Shown here in pieces: positions 1-10,381 of a stretch of 27,912 nucleotides of DNA. Position 1 is the first letter of the stretch; each line of letters opens with the position of its first letter. Under the pieces are notes generated by a model that ran no database searches, was not told the origin of the DNA, and worked only from the letters and a program-made list of their open reading frames with translations. The position numbers were made by a program, and so were the translations under genes. Origin of the DNA: Glomus cerebriforme (lineage: Eukaryota; Glomeromycota; Glomeromycetes; Glomerales; Glomeraceae); the NCBI GenBank assembly GCA_003550305.1, contig QKYT01000124.1:161018-188929 (forward strand), read 5' to 3'.

Positions 1-30
1 AAAAAAAAAACAAAAAAATTTTTTTGAAAT

Positions 31-567
31 CTTACCTTCGAAATGGAAGTCCGAAACCGTACTTCAGTTTTCTGGAACCTAAAGAAAATAAAAAGAACAT
101 TAGTAACATTATTAAATAAAAAAAAATGATAAAAAATAAATAAATTTTTGAAGTTATTACCTCAAAATGGGAAGTTCAGAACTTACATTTTGACTTCCAA
201 CCCTAAAAAAATATAAAAGAACATTAGTAAATATTCATAAATAAAAAAAATAAAAATAAAATCCATTTCAAAGTTATTACCTTCAAAATGGGAGTCTGGA
301 GCCATATTTTGGTTTTCTGGAACTAAAGAAAAATAAAAAGAACATTAGTAAATATTATTAAATAAATAAAATGATAAAAAATAAATAAAATTTTGAAGTT
401 ATTACCTTTGAAATGGGGAGTTCAAAACTTACATTTTGACTTTCAACCTAAAAAAACAAAAAAACGTTAGTAAACGTTCATAAATAAAAAAAAATAATAA
501 TAATCCACTTCAAAGTTATTACCTTCGAAATGGGAGTCCGGAGTCATACTTTGGTTTCCTGAAACCT
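31..567 (-). repeat. Tandem array 1: alternating A/B units with splice-like signals (minus strand)
   Basis: Five units of about 120 bp alternate as A-B-A-B-A, so the higher-order period is about 242 bp. Read on the minus strand, each unit has a T-rich tract ending in TAG, a 42-43 nt conserved block, and GAAG or GAG followed by GTAA. The blocks lie at 565-523, 447-406, 322-281, 202-161 and 78-36. The spacers between them (75, 83, 78 and 82 nt) begin GT, end AG and carry TACTAAC or TACTAAT a short distance before the T-rich tract. They therefore look like fungal spliceosomal introns, and their lengths match introns of the real genes in this window. Joined blocks meet stops in all three frames, so this is not protein-coding. 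It could be a non-coding transcript or simply a minisatellite. Confidence 0.75.
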
Positions 568-764
568 AATATGTAATTATTTTTAAAATTTAATTGGTTA
601 ATAGTATATTATTTTTTTTTTTTTTTGAAGACAAGCTGATTAAGCAATTACCTTATTGACAAAATTAAGGATGTTTTATGGAACTATACAAATGGCAATA
701 ATTGTAGCTTTGCAGAGATAAATTCTCATATTAAAAGTAGAAAAATCTAACTTGTTGTACTTAC

Positions 765-922
765 GCAATATAGATCCTCAGAGTGTGGTCAGGTTGCCCA
801 GACTGCCTTAAATAAGATTTACTCTGGATTAATCCCATACCCCAGTGCCAGAAACTAATTAAAATACTTCAACCAGTTTTCCCGTATCTCTCTGTCAATA
901 GAATACTCTCTGCTCAGTTTGC
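765..922 (-). other. Exon-like island of higher GC, possible non-coding exon or TE remnant
   Basis: This 158 nt stretch is clearly less AT-rich than its surroundings. On the minus strand it is bounded by a TATTTCAG acceptor-like sequence and by a GTAAGT donor-like sequence, the fungal 5' splice consensus. All three frames are interrupted; the longest open piece is about 20 codons (starts KLSREYSIDREIRE). It lies upstream of array 1 in the same orientation, so it could be a leading exon of a transcript running through that array, or a leftover transposon fragment. The rest of 568-1428 is AT-rich DNA, including T-runs with ambiguous bases, and I see no gene in it. Confidence 0.3.
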
Positions 923-1428
923 CTGAAATAATATATTAATTATTTTTTAATATTTATTTATTTATTTAAATAATTTTTTTTTTAAACATGGCATTTTTTT
1001 GCTTAAAAAAGATAAGTTTTTTTTTTATTTTTATTTATTTTTNTTATTTTTTTACCCTTAAAATAATATCAAACCTATTTTTTTTTTNTTTTTNTTTTAA
1101 AGTAATTTGAAAATAACTTTTCTTAAAATATTAGACATAAGTCTTTTTTTTTAAAAAAAATGTATTTTTATTTTACTTCATTAACATTATTTTTTTATTT
1201 TTTTTTTTAGAATAGGTTTTATTTGAAGTAATTTTAACTAAATAGAATTAACTAATGGACATTATCATTTACATATTAGAAATTACTATATAATTCAGTA
1301 TATTAATAGACTTCAGAAAAAAGTCCAATTATTTAATAAAGCAAAATAGTAAAACTTTAAGGTTAGATTTTTTTATTATAAGTCTAATCTCAAGTTTAAT
1401 TTATAAGTTTAACTACAAATCTAATCTA

Positions 1429-2580
1429 GAGGTATGCTCTGGTGAAATCCGTTCAATCCGTCATCTGTTTTTGAACGGATTGAATAATCCAGATTAAGGA
1501 ATGAACAGATTTCAGATAATCTGGATAGATCTGTTGGATAACATCAGATTGATCTGATATTATACAGATGACTGAATTGACCAGATTGATCAGATAATCT
1601 GATCAAATCTGGTATTTTTTTTATTTTTTTTTGTTTTTATTTTTATTTTAATACACAAGAACATTTATTAACATTCTTTTTTATTCTTTTTTGTAGGAAC
1701 AAACACTTCGGCTCAGCTCCTAAAGGTAAATGGGATAAAAAGGGGGTAGTGAGGTATTTTTTTATTAAACTTTAATACAAGAACGTTGCTAACGTTCTTT
1801 TTTTTTTCTTTTTTTTAGGAACGAATACTTCAGCTCGCTGGTAATTAAAGGGGGGTGGTTATTAAACTTTAATATAAGAACATTACTAATATTCTTTTTT
1901 TTTCTTTTTTGTAGGAACGAACTCTTCGGCTCAGCTCCTGAAGGTAAATTGGGTAAATGGGNGGTGTTTCTTTTCATTTTATTATATAAGAACGTTTATT
2001 AACGTTTATTTTTTTTCTTTTTTGTAGGAATAAACTCTTCGGCTCAGCTTCTAAAGGTAAATTAGGTAAATGGGGGGTGTTTCTTTTCATTTTATTATAC
2101 AAGAACATTTATTAATGTTCATTTTTTTTCTTTTTTGTAGGAACAAACTCTTCAGCTTGGCTCCTGAAGGTAAATTGGGTAAATGGGAAGTGTTTCTTTT
2201 CATTTTATTATACAAGAACGTTTATTAATGTTCATTTTTTTTTCTTTTTTGTAAGAACGAACTCTTCGGCTCAGCCCCTGAAGGTAAATTGGGTAAATGG
2301 GATAAATGGGGAGGTGTTTCTTTTTTATTTTATTATATAAGAACATTACTAACATTCTTTTTTTCTTTTTATAGGAGTAACTACTTCACTCACCTTCAAT
2401 TACAGTATAAAAAATCTGGTGAATCTGGTGAATTCGGTGATATAAATAGATCATCGGATTGACTGGATATCCGTTGAACTATCCAGTCAATCTGGTAGTA
2501 CAAACGGATCAATCTGAATCTGATCAATTTTCGGATGGATGACTGGATATCCGGATTGACCAGATTTCAGAGCATACCTC
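1429..2580. mobile_element. Non-autonomous TIR element carrying tandem array 2
   Basis: The left end GAGGTATGCTCTG (from 1429) is a perfect 13 bp inverted copy of the right end CAGAGCATACCTC (to 2580). The similarity continues imperfectly inward with motifs such as CAATCCG and ATCCAGT. Both ends are flanked by TAATCTA, which could be a 7 bp target duplication, or a TA duplication within a naturally repetitive flank. Subterminal parts (1440-1620 and 2410-2575) are rich in short ATCTGGT/ATCAGATT-type repeats. There is no transposase ORF; the interior is array 2. This looks like a MITE or other non-autonomous DNA transposon mobilised in trans. The right part is repeated at 3896-4076. Confidence 0.65.
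1691..2380 (+). repeat. Tandem array 2: seven micro-exon/intron-like units (plus strand)
   Basis: Seven units of about 95-125 bp, typically near 113. Blocks of about 29 nt lie at 1697-1725, 1819-1840 (shorter, 22 nt), 1915-1943, 2028-2056, 2141-2169 and 2256-2283, with a divergent last one starting at 2375. Each is preceded by a pyrimidine tract ending TAG (TAAG in one) and followed by GTAAAT or GTAATT. The spacers (93, 74, 84, 84, 86 and 91 nt) have intron-like ends and TACTAAC/TTATTAAC near the 3' side, often inside a short inverted repeat such as AAGAACGTT-GCT-AACGTTCTT. The usual block is 29 nt and contains a stop in one frame, so serial splicing would not give an open frame. Part is duplicated at about 3313-3876. 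Confidence 0.8.
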
Positions 2581-2654
2581 TAATCTAACCTATAAGTCTA
2601 ACTTTAAGTTTAATTTTAAAGGTTAGAATTAAAAGATATACCCATATTTTTGTT

Positions 2655-2965
2655 TCAAAAAAAAGGCTCTTAGGATAATTTGATGAGCATATAATATCTA
2701 TTTCAGAAAATAGGCTCCTAAGGTAACTTAAAAGTCATATAAATTTAACTTACTATAAAAACTCTTAGAATGATTTAAAGGTCATATAAATCTAATTTAC
2801 TATAAAGACTTCTGAAGTAATATGAAGATCATGTAACCCTATTTTTACAATAGTTCTTAAGGATAAATGAAGATCATATAATGACTATCCCAAAAACCCA
2901 CTCCTATAATAGTTCTTAAAGGCAAATAGAAGTCATGTAGCTCCATTTTTACAATAGTTCCTAGA
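2655..2965. repeat. Degenerate ~50 bp tandem repeat (copy 1)
   Basis: About seven diverged copies of a unit built on (A)ATAGTTCTTAAGGA...GAAGATCATATAA recur at roughly 2656, 2705, 2757, 2805, 2851, 2913 and 2953. Each pairs a CTCTTAGG/TTCTTAAGG-type motif with a following GTCATATAA/ATCATATAA motif. A further diverged piece occurs at about 5560-5660. No coding potential is visible. Confidence 0.55.
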
Positions 2966-4150
2966 TTTAAATCCCTATAAAAAATATATATTCTTAAAAT
3001 ATACTTGCTTTATGGTTAAAATATACTTATATTACGATAATATACTTAAAGTATACTGAAAAATGTATAAACTGATATATTTATAATTAAATTTTAATAG
3101 TGAATTATCTTAAATTATAATGAAATTATACTTAATTTTTATATTTATATTTAATAAATATCTTAAAATATACAAAATGGATACGAAAAATATCTTTTAA
3201 TAATGTTTTAAGTATATTGATAACTATTATTAATTTAAGGAAAAATGTACCGTAGTTAGTGACACGATCACCATGGTGATCTGATAAATCATNTTTTTTT
3301 TTTCTTTTTTTTAGGAACGAATACTTCAGCTCGCTGGTAATTAAAGGGGGGTGGTTATTAAACTTTAATATAAGAACATTACTAATATTCTTTTTTTTTC
3401 TTTTTTGTAGGAACGAACTCTTCGGCTCAGCTCCTGAAGGTAAATTGGGTAAATGGGNGGTGTTTCTTTTCATTTTATTATATAAGAACGTTTATTAACG
3501 TTTATTTTTTTTCTTTTTTGTAGGAATAAACTCTTCGGCTCAGCTTCTAAAGGTAAATTAGGTAAATGGGGGGTGTTTCTTTTCATTTTATTATACAAGA
3601 ACATTTATTAATGTTCATTTTTTTTCTTTTTTGTAGGAACAAACTCTTCAGCTTGGCTCCTGAAGGTAAATTGGGTAAATGGGAAGTGTTTCTTTTCATT
3701 TTATTATACAAGAACGTTTATTAATGTTCATTTTTTTTTCTTTTTTGTAAGAACGAACTCTTCGGCTCAGCCCCTGAAGGTAAATTGGGTAAATGGGATA
3801 AATGGGGAGGTGTTTCTTTTTTATTTTATTATATAAGAACATTACTAACATTCTTTTTTTCTTTTTATAGGAGTAACTACTTCACTCACCTTCAATTACA
3901 GTATAAAAAATCTGGTGAATCTGGTGAATTCGGTGATATAAATAGATCATCGGATTGACTGGATATCCGTTGAACTATCCAGTCAATCTGGTAGTACAAA
4001 CGGATCAATCTGAATCTGATCAATTTTCGGATGGATGACTGGATATCCGGATTGACCAGATTTCAGAGCATACCTCTAATCTAACCTATAAGTCTAACTT
4101 TAAGTTTAATTTTAAAGGTTAGAATTAAAAGATATACCCATATTTTTGTT

Positions 4151-4461
4151 TCAAAAAAAAGGCTCTTAGGATAATTTGATGAGCATATAATATCTATTTC
4201 AGAAAATAGGCTCCTAAGGTAACTTAAAAGTCATATAAATTTAACTTACTATAAAAACTCTTAGAATGATTTAAAGGTCATATAAATCTAATTTACTATA
4301 AAGACTTCTGAAGTAATATGAAGATCATGTAACCCTATTTTTACAATAGTTCTTAAGGATAAATGAAGATCATATAATGACTATCCCAAAAACCCACTCC
4401 TATAATAGTTCTTAAAGGCAAATAGAAGTCATGTAGCTCCATTTTTACAATAGTTCCTAGA
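4151..4461. repeat. Degenerate ~50 bp tandem repeat (copy 2)
   Basis: This is the second copy of the repeat at 2655-2965, displaced by 1496 bp as part of the large direct duplication. I see no difference between the two copies over this stretch. Confidence 0.55.
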
Positions 4462-4771
4462 TTTAAATCCCTATAAAAAATATATATTCTTAAAATATAC
4501 TTGCTTTATGGTTAAAATATACTTATATTACGATAATATACTTAAAGTATACTGAAAAATGTATAAACTGATATATTTATAATTAAATTTTAATAGTGAA
4601 TTATCTTAAATTATAATGAAATTATACTTAATTTTTATATTTATATTTAATAAATATCTTAAAATATACAAAATGGATACTAAAAATCTCCTTAAAATTA
4701 ATTTAATAATGTTTTAAGTATATTGATAACTATTATTAATTTAAGGAAAAATGTACCGTAGTTAGTGACAC

Positions 4772-4787
4772 GATCACCATGGTGATC
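4772..4787. repeat. Perfect 16 bp palindrome GATCACCATGGTGATC
   Basis: This is a perfect self-complementary 16-mer close to the right boundary of the duplicated block; the first copy is at 3266-3281. In this AT-rich stretch it stands out for GC content. It might be a protein-binding site or a hairpin at the end of an older element, but no partner sequence proves either. Confidence 0.6.
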
Positions 4788-4798
4788 TGATAAATCAT

Positions 4799-5733
4799 GT
4801 GATTTTTAACCAATTAAATTTTTATTGTTCATTTTTAAATGTTTTTGTTTACATGAGATGTATTAGTTTTTTTACTTTTACTTTTTTACTTAAAAAAACT
4901 TCACTGATATTACTTTTTGAAATANTATTTAACAAAACTAAGCTTGACTTTTTCCAAAAACAAATACTTTTAAAGTTTTTATAAGAGTTGGATCATATAT
5001 CTATTAAATTTTCAAATAATATTTATTTATAAATTCTTTTTTTTTGTTCAGTAACTTTAGAGCGTAATTTAGCACTTTGGTAATAAGTAAATTGCATTTA
5101 GAAGATTAAGTAAAGTTGTTCAGCGAGGTTAAAACTACTTACATATAAATTTTTATCAAGATTAAGTAATAACTTATAGAGTTCAAGCATTTTTTTGTAA
5201 TTATATAAATTCATGAATTTTAATAAAATTTAATNTAAAGNCATAAAAATTAAATTAATTATTATATGATAAATTAAGTAGATATTAATAACTAATATAA
5301 TACAGTTAGTATATATTTTATACTTAAAATATACTTAAATGGGCAAAATTTAAGGATATTTTATGAATTATTTTTATATTAAGTATGGATAATTTAAGAT
5401 TTATTTAAGTAGATTTTTAGTATTATTTGTAAATATAATTATCTTATAAGAAATATACTGAAATTATACTTATATAATGCTTACAAGATACTTAAATACA
5501 TATTTAAATATACTTAATATTTAGTATATTTTTAGTATATTTTCAGTATACATTTTTCTTATTGGGAATGAAGGCCATATAGCATCACTTTTACAATAGT
5601 TTCTAGAAGATAAATAAAAATCATATAACATTTACATCAGGAGACCCATTTTATCCCTACTAATGTTCAGAAGAAAAAAAATTTATGTGACATTAATATT
5701 TATATCATATAATATTTCTACTGCTAGAAAATA
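4799..5733. other. AT-rich region without a supportable gene
   Basis: Very AT-rich DNA with a few ambiguous bases (4925, 5235, 5241). At 5290-5560 there are many short TATACTTAAA/TTTAGTATA motifs like those at 2995-3060. Positions 5560-5660 hold a diverged piece of the ~50 bp repeat. Open frames here are short, hydrophobic and composition-driven, so I do not call genes. Confidence 0.5.
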
Positions 5734-5919
5734 CAATCGGCCCCCTATATAATCACATTCCCTGGGACTGAAAAAAAAAGGTGTGATTATAAAAAACCTA
5801 TATGATGTAACTATAAAAAAGATTTTTTTAATAATATTATTAGTAACTTGCGTCAAGCATAAATGTGCTTATAAGGGGGGTGTGACTAAACAGAGGGTAC
5901 CTATAGAGAGGAATGACTG
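5734..5919. mobile_element. pogo/Tigger-like MITE with TA flanks (186 bp)
   Basis: The left end is TA-CAATCGGCCCCCTATATAAT. The right end, read inverted, is TA-CAGTCATTCCTCTCTATAG. Both are flanked by TA, and the terminal CA(A/G)TC followed by CCTATATA-type sequence resembles pogo/Tigger (Tc1-mariner superfamily) termini. There is no transposase. A short open frame runs through it but also continues into flanking DNA, so I treat that frame as incidental. A related element lies at 14295-14491. Confidence 0.5.
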
Positions 5920-6089
5920 TATACAACTATATTTTGGCATTAATTTTATGCATAAATATCAAAAGAAGGTCAATTATAAGTATTGCTAATATATATAACT
6001 TTACTAATATGAATGACATAAATAAATAGTTAATTATTTAAGATTTTATATAATATCATTAGGATACTTTAGAATAAAAATATTATAAT

Positions 6090-7610
6090 TCTAAAGCTGG
6101 TATTAGATGGTCTGAATTATTGTGGTTATCATATTTTGATCTAATTTATTTTATAATGGTAGATCTGATATATTACCTACTATTTTTAAGCATTGTAAGG
6201 TAGATTATAAGATAATTCTAAACAGATTAAAAAATATTAATAAAGAATATTTTAAACAAAATATAGAAAAAGATGAATCAATTTTTTATATCAGCAGATA
6301 TCAGTCAGATTTCAAAAAAAAATATATTATGATAAAGGCTTTTCAAATTTCATTACCAGTTAGTAGAAAATATTTTTTATAATTTATTTAACTATTTACT
6401 TTAGGATTATTTAAAAAATGAAAAACAGAAAATTCTTACATATTTTGTAAAAGTTTGTTAGCTTTTTGTTAATAGAATTATTAAAGTTAATATAATGATT
6501 AAAGTTAATATAATGATTAAAGTTAATATAATGATTAAAGTTAATATAATGATTAAAGTCTATCAGAATTAATTGAAATAGTGAAACTAATAGCAGATAG
6601 AAAATAATTATGATTAAGATCAAATCATACCGAATTTATATTTGCACTTCATTTATATGAATGTTTATTTGATTATAAACCTTTATATACTTTTTAGTAT
6701 TTTTTCTTTGAACGTATAAATAGTATACTAGATAAATCAAATTTATGTATATTTTTATTAATTTTTAGTTAATTTTACTTACTAATTTTCATATTTTTTT
6801 AGGTTTTTTACCTAATAACTATCAATATATTAAATCAAAACTTATGCAAAAAATGATATTTGATATATAGATTATGGTTAAAAGTTCTGAAATAAACTTA
6901 AAGAACATCAAATTACTTAAGAATTAGCTAATATTAGATTTTTATCAGCAATAAATAAGTTTTTCTCTAATGAGATATATTAATTTTTACTCTATTTTAT
7001 AAATATTCAAATATTCAGAACTCAGTGATTATTAGAAGAGAACTATTTTCAGATGAAATATTAAGATTATCATTTGAAGATATATTATTATCAAGTAAAA
7101 TACTTGATTAAATAGTTGATTATTATATAATAACTTATGAAATATATAATTTTTAGAAACTATTTGAAGAAGAAACTGATAATTTAATAATTATTCATGT
7201 TAAAATAAACCAATTTAAAAGATATCAAATTGGTTCTAAAATATTTGGCTCAGTAATATCATTATAACACATTGCAATCTCTTATGTTTTATTTAAATTT
7301 ATGATAAATAGGTAAAGTTAACTACTATTCAAATTAAATCCAGTATTTTTTCAAATATACAATTAATTTATATATTTGATAGTATAAGCCAATAAATTCT
7401 CAATTTTATTTTAGCATTAATGATAATCAATAAATTTGTAATGTTAAACTTTAGGATAAAGATTTTTATCTCAAATATTGGTATTGTATAATACTGATAT
7501 ATGTATCACATTTTAGAAAAATTTATTCCTATATAGTATAAACTATCAACTTATTAAAATATGATCAAATATTTAGCAATTAACCTAATTAATAGAAAAT
7601 ATCATATTCA
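6090..7610 (+). pseudogene. Decayed tnp2-like (CACTA-type) transposase
   Basis: Piecewise translation gives ordered fragments of a transposase: SKAGIRWSELL then FDLIYFIMVDLIYYLLF (near 6090-6200), a FVKVC-stop-LFVNRII block (6440-6475), FALHLYECLFDYKPLYTF-stop-YFFFERIN (about 6640-6725), FLPNNYQYIKSKLMQKMIFD (about 6805-6870), then KLFEEETDNLIIIHVKINQF, CNVKL-stop-DKDFY and LAINLINRKYHI near the end. These resemble the tnp2-type motifs (D-P-M-H-N-L, FER-N-G-LG) of fungal CACTA transposases as I remember them. It is broken by frameshifts and by stops at 6459-6461, 6695-6697 and 7452-7454, at least two of which sit where Gln or Trp would be expected. The start is not visible. It is not functional. 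The family call is by eye only. Confidence 0.65.
6481..6558. repeat. 18 bp minisatellite, about 4.3 copies
   Basis: The unit TTAAAGTTAATATAATGA repeats nearly perfectly at 6481, 6499, 6517 and 6535, then partially to 6558. It lies inside the decayed transposase, directly after the NRII-coding block, so it expanded within or after the decay of that gene. It creates a repetitive open frame on the minus strand that is not a gene. Confidence 0.9.
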
Positions 7611-9784
7611 ATAATAAAATATGCATAATTTGTGTATAATTTATATAAAAAAAATAAATACATTTATTTTCATATTTACTGTAATTTTTTATATTTATTG
7701 TGTTATTATTTATTATTAAAAATTTACTTACTTAATTATTAAATTTATATATTTAATCTATTAGATTAATGAATTATTACAAACTCTATAAAAGTATATA
7801 ATTTAGCTATCAATCAGATATTTTAAATATTAATAATGATCAAAATTTAGCCAAAATTTAAACTGAATCAGCTAAAATTTAGCCGAATCATCATATGGTG
7901 AAATTTCTTATTTTGACTAATATATAGAGATATTATTTTTCTAATTTAATATTTTAAAAAATAGTTATTAATATTCTTTTTATAAGTTTTTTTTACAGAT
8001 ATTCATCTAATTAATCTAACAAATAATCTAATCAATCTGTAATTTGTCTTTTTAATAAATAGCTTATTAGATATTTAAATTGATCAGATTCAAATTATAT
8101 TTCTAAGAATATAGATAAATATGTTTATAAAATTATATAATAATCTGGCTAAAATTATAAAATTATTTATATATTAACTGTTGATTATTCTATTTTAGAA
8201 ATTATAAGCAAATTTATTTGCAAAAATGATTTAAAAGATAAATAATATATAATAAATATTAATTTATAACTTTTTTATAAAATGTTTAATATTTTTTTTT
8301 TATCAAGATAAGTTAAACATATTTATTGTATTAAGTGTCAAAAGATGAATACATTCTATAAATTATGTATATACTCTTTTATATTAATATTATTTCAAAG
8401 TAAGGCTGGACTAATTTGATTTTCTGTTTTATATTTCTCTCCTTTTTGAGTTTCTCAAATATTTGAAAAATATATACTCACATAATCAAAAATCTAGCCA
8501 ATAAAAATGCTTAATATTATGTGATTCTTATATATATTTATTAATTTTCACATTGCTTAAACTTTAATTTTTTTTATTAGCAAAAATGCAAAAAAATGCC
8601 AAAAAATGCAAGTCATATCTTTTAAGTATATACTTGGTATTTTATTTTACATGACACAACATTGTATAAAAAGATATTTATAATTGTTTAAGTAAATAAG
8701 GGTGCTAAAATTATAACTGAAACTTTGGCAAAAGAAGTAGATAAAAGCAGTTTATTTTTAACTTTATTTGATTTATTATATTTTTTAAAATTATGCTACT
8801 TCTCTATAAATTATTTAATAAAAAAATTATTAGATTACAGGATGATTACTGGATAAAAATTGGACAATTTGTCCTGTAATTATCCTATAATCATAATTAC
8901 TTAGTAATTACAACATACACAGAATTCTGAAAATTACAATAATAACTTTTAGAAACTACTTTTATCAAAATGTACATGTAGAAGTTAGAAAAATAGAAAC
9001 TGGACCTTAGGTATCAATATATAAAGGATTAGAAGGTAAAATATTATTAATGAAGATGTTAGGATTTATATATTTCAAATATATTATTCTTCTGAATGAT
9101 TTTGCTAAGATCCTGAACAATATATAAATAGGTAGAATTTGAATTTGCTTATTGAACATAGAAAATTTTTACCCCTAGTAAGATTTTTTTTTGCTTATTT
9201 AAAGGGTTAAATTTAAAATAGTCAGTATTTTATATGCGTAGCAAAACATATAAATTTGATAATTCAGTAATATGTTTGCATAACAAAAACTTATTTTAAA
9301 ATATATAGAATATATTGTATGATGTCCCAGTTTTTCAAAATTTATTCGAATTATATCTGTCAAATATTTTAAAAATATACTCCTTAAAATTAAGATACGT
9401 AAACAAAATTAACATGTAAATTTAATATGTGATGGTGTAACAAAATCTAATCTATTTTTATATGTAATAGTATAATAAAATTTAATCTATTTTTATACAT
9501 GATCGTGCAATAAAATTATATATGATCACATAATAAACTTTTACGTAACAAAGTCTAAAATGTATATGTGTTCACATAATACCAAAAATGATATATAGAA
9601 GTTGAAAATGGGGGGAGGGAGGAAAAATAAGTGTTTTTTTCTTTTTCCAAATTTTGTTTTTACAATACCATTTCTGCATTAATCATTAAAAGTTGCATCT
9701 ATTTTACTTAGTAACATTTTTACAATTTTTGACATTTTTTTATAGTAAAATTTGACATTTTTTAACTGTTGTATATTTTTAATG
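7611..9784. other. AT-rich transposon-derived spacer
   Basis: No intact gene is visible. It contains an inverted repeat at 8834-8880; a CAAAATTTAGCC-rich patch at 7835-7890; a stretch at 8400-8530 (TTTCTCTCCTTTTTGAGTTT and following) that looks like dispersed repeat DNA; repeated TAATATGTGATGGTG/ACATGATCGTGCA-like phrases at 9410-9560; and a purine-rich run with GGGGGGAGGGAGG at about 9611-9623. Short coding-looking pieces are too fragmentary to name. Confidence 0.45.
8834..8880. repeat. Short inverted repeat (hairpin)
   Basis: ATTACAGGA (8834-8842) and TCCTGTAAT (8872-8880) are a perfect 9 bp inverted pair around a 29 nt loop that itself contains GGATAAAAATTGGACA. It is probably the end or core of a small repeat element. 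It sits far from any gene, so I do not read it as a terminator. Confidence 0.45.
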
Positions 9785-10200
9785 CAATTTTGTTTGCTCT
9801 ACAACTTTAATTAATCTCAAAAAATAGTTTATGAATGCCAATTTTGGGTTTAATATAAAGAAACTGCTAAAATGCAAAATTAGACAGAATATAAAAGTTA
9901 ATTGTGAGTCTTAACTATTTGTTATATACTTTTGAAATTTGAGTATTACATGTAATTTTATTTGCTCTACAACTTTACTTAATNTNAAAAAGTAGGGTTT
10001 GAATGCCAATTTTAAGTTTAATATAGAGAAACTGCTAAAAATACAAAATCAGAGTATAAAAGTTAATCGTGAGCCTTAACTATCCATTATATACTTTTAA
10101 AATTTGAGTATTACATGTAATTTTATTTATCTACAACTTTACTTAATCTCATAAAGTAGATTTTGAATGCTGGTTTTGAGTTTAATATAGAAAAACTATA
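9785..10200. repeat. ~166 bp tandem repeat, about 2.5 copies
   Basis: The phrase TTTGCTCTACAACTTTA begins near 9793 and 9961, and a variant (TTATCTACAACTTTA) near 10126, followed each time by GAATGC(C/T)..TTT..GTTTAATATA(A/G)A and AAACT. The first two copies also share TTAACTATNNNTTATATACTTTT and GAGTATTACATG. Unit spacing is about 165-168 bp. It is non-coding. Two ambiguous bases lie in copy 2 near 9985. The CTCTACAACTTTACTTA core resembles the GCTCTGCAAGTTTACTTA arms of the adjacent foldback element. Confidence 0.8.
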
Positions 10201-10381
10201 AATTTTACTTAATATATATAAGTCACAAAATAGTTTGCTTAGCAGAGCCAAATTTTCTTAAGTTATAATGAGAGTTTGCTTAGCAGAGTTAAAAATAGTT
10301 TACTTATTGATCATAATAAATTTTAAAATTTTTATCTGACCTATACATAGATTGTTCAAGGTCTTATTTTAGCTTAAATGA

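Larger units (their letters stand above)
1798..4798 (+). repeat. Head-to-tail duplication of about 1.5 kb
   Basis: Positions 1798-3292 and 3294-4798 are almost the same sequence in direct orientation, offset by 1496 bp. Both copies hold most of array 2, the right end of the TIR element, a degenerate ~50 bp repeat and a 16 bp palindrome. An ambiguous base occurs at the equivalent position in both copies (1962 and 3458), and another N sits exactly at the junction (3293). The clear difference I see is near 3181-3195 versus 4680-4702, where copy 2 has a different and 10 nt longer sequence. Either this is a recent tandem duplication or two overlapping contigs or haplotypes joined during assembly. 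Confidence 0.9.

Noticed and set aside
1697..2283. A protein encoded by the serial micro-exons of array 2
   Set aside because: Most blocks are 29 nt, so the frame rotates at each junction, and one frame of the block contains TGA or TAA. Joined blocks therefore always meet a stop.
31..2380. CRISPR-like array
   Set aside because: The spacers are themselves repeated, similar sequences with splice-like ends, and the genome is clearly eukaryotic with spliced genes.
1789..3473. Lysine-rich open frames on the minus strand across the tandem arrays (1789-1977 and 3132-3473)
   Set aside because: They are translations of the T-rich tracts and repeat blocks of array 2 read backwards, contain ambiguous bases and exist in both duplicated copies. 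There is no gene-like start, and their composition is purely repeat-driven.
6411..6623. Minus-strand ORF with repeated FNHYIN units
   Set aside because: It is generated by the 18 bp minisatellite inside the decayed transposase; nothing outside the repeat looks coding on that strand.
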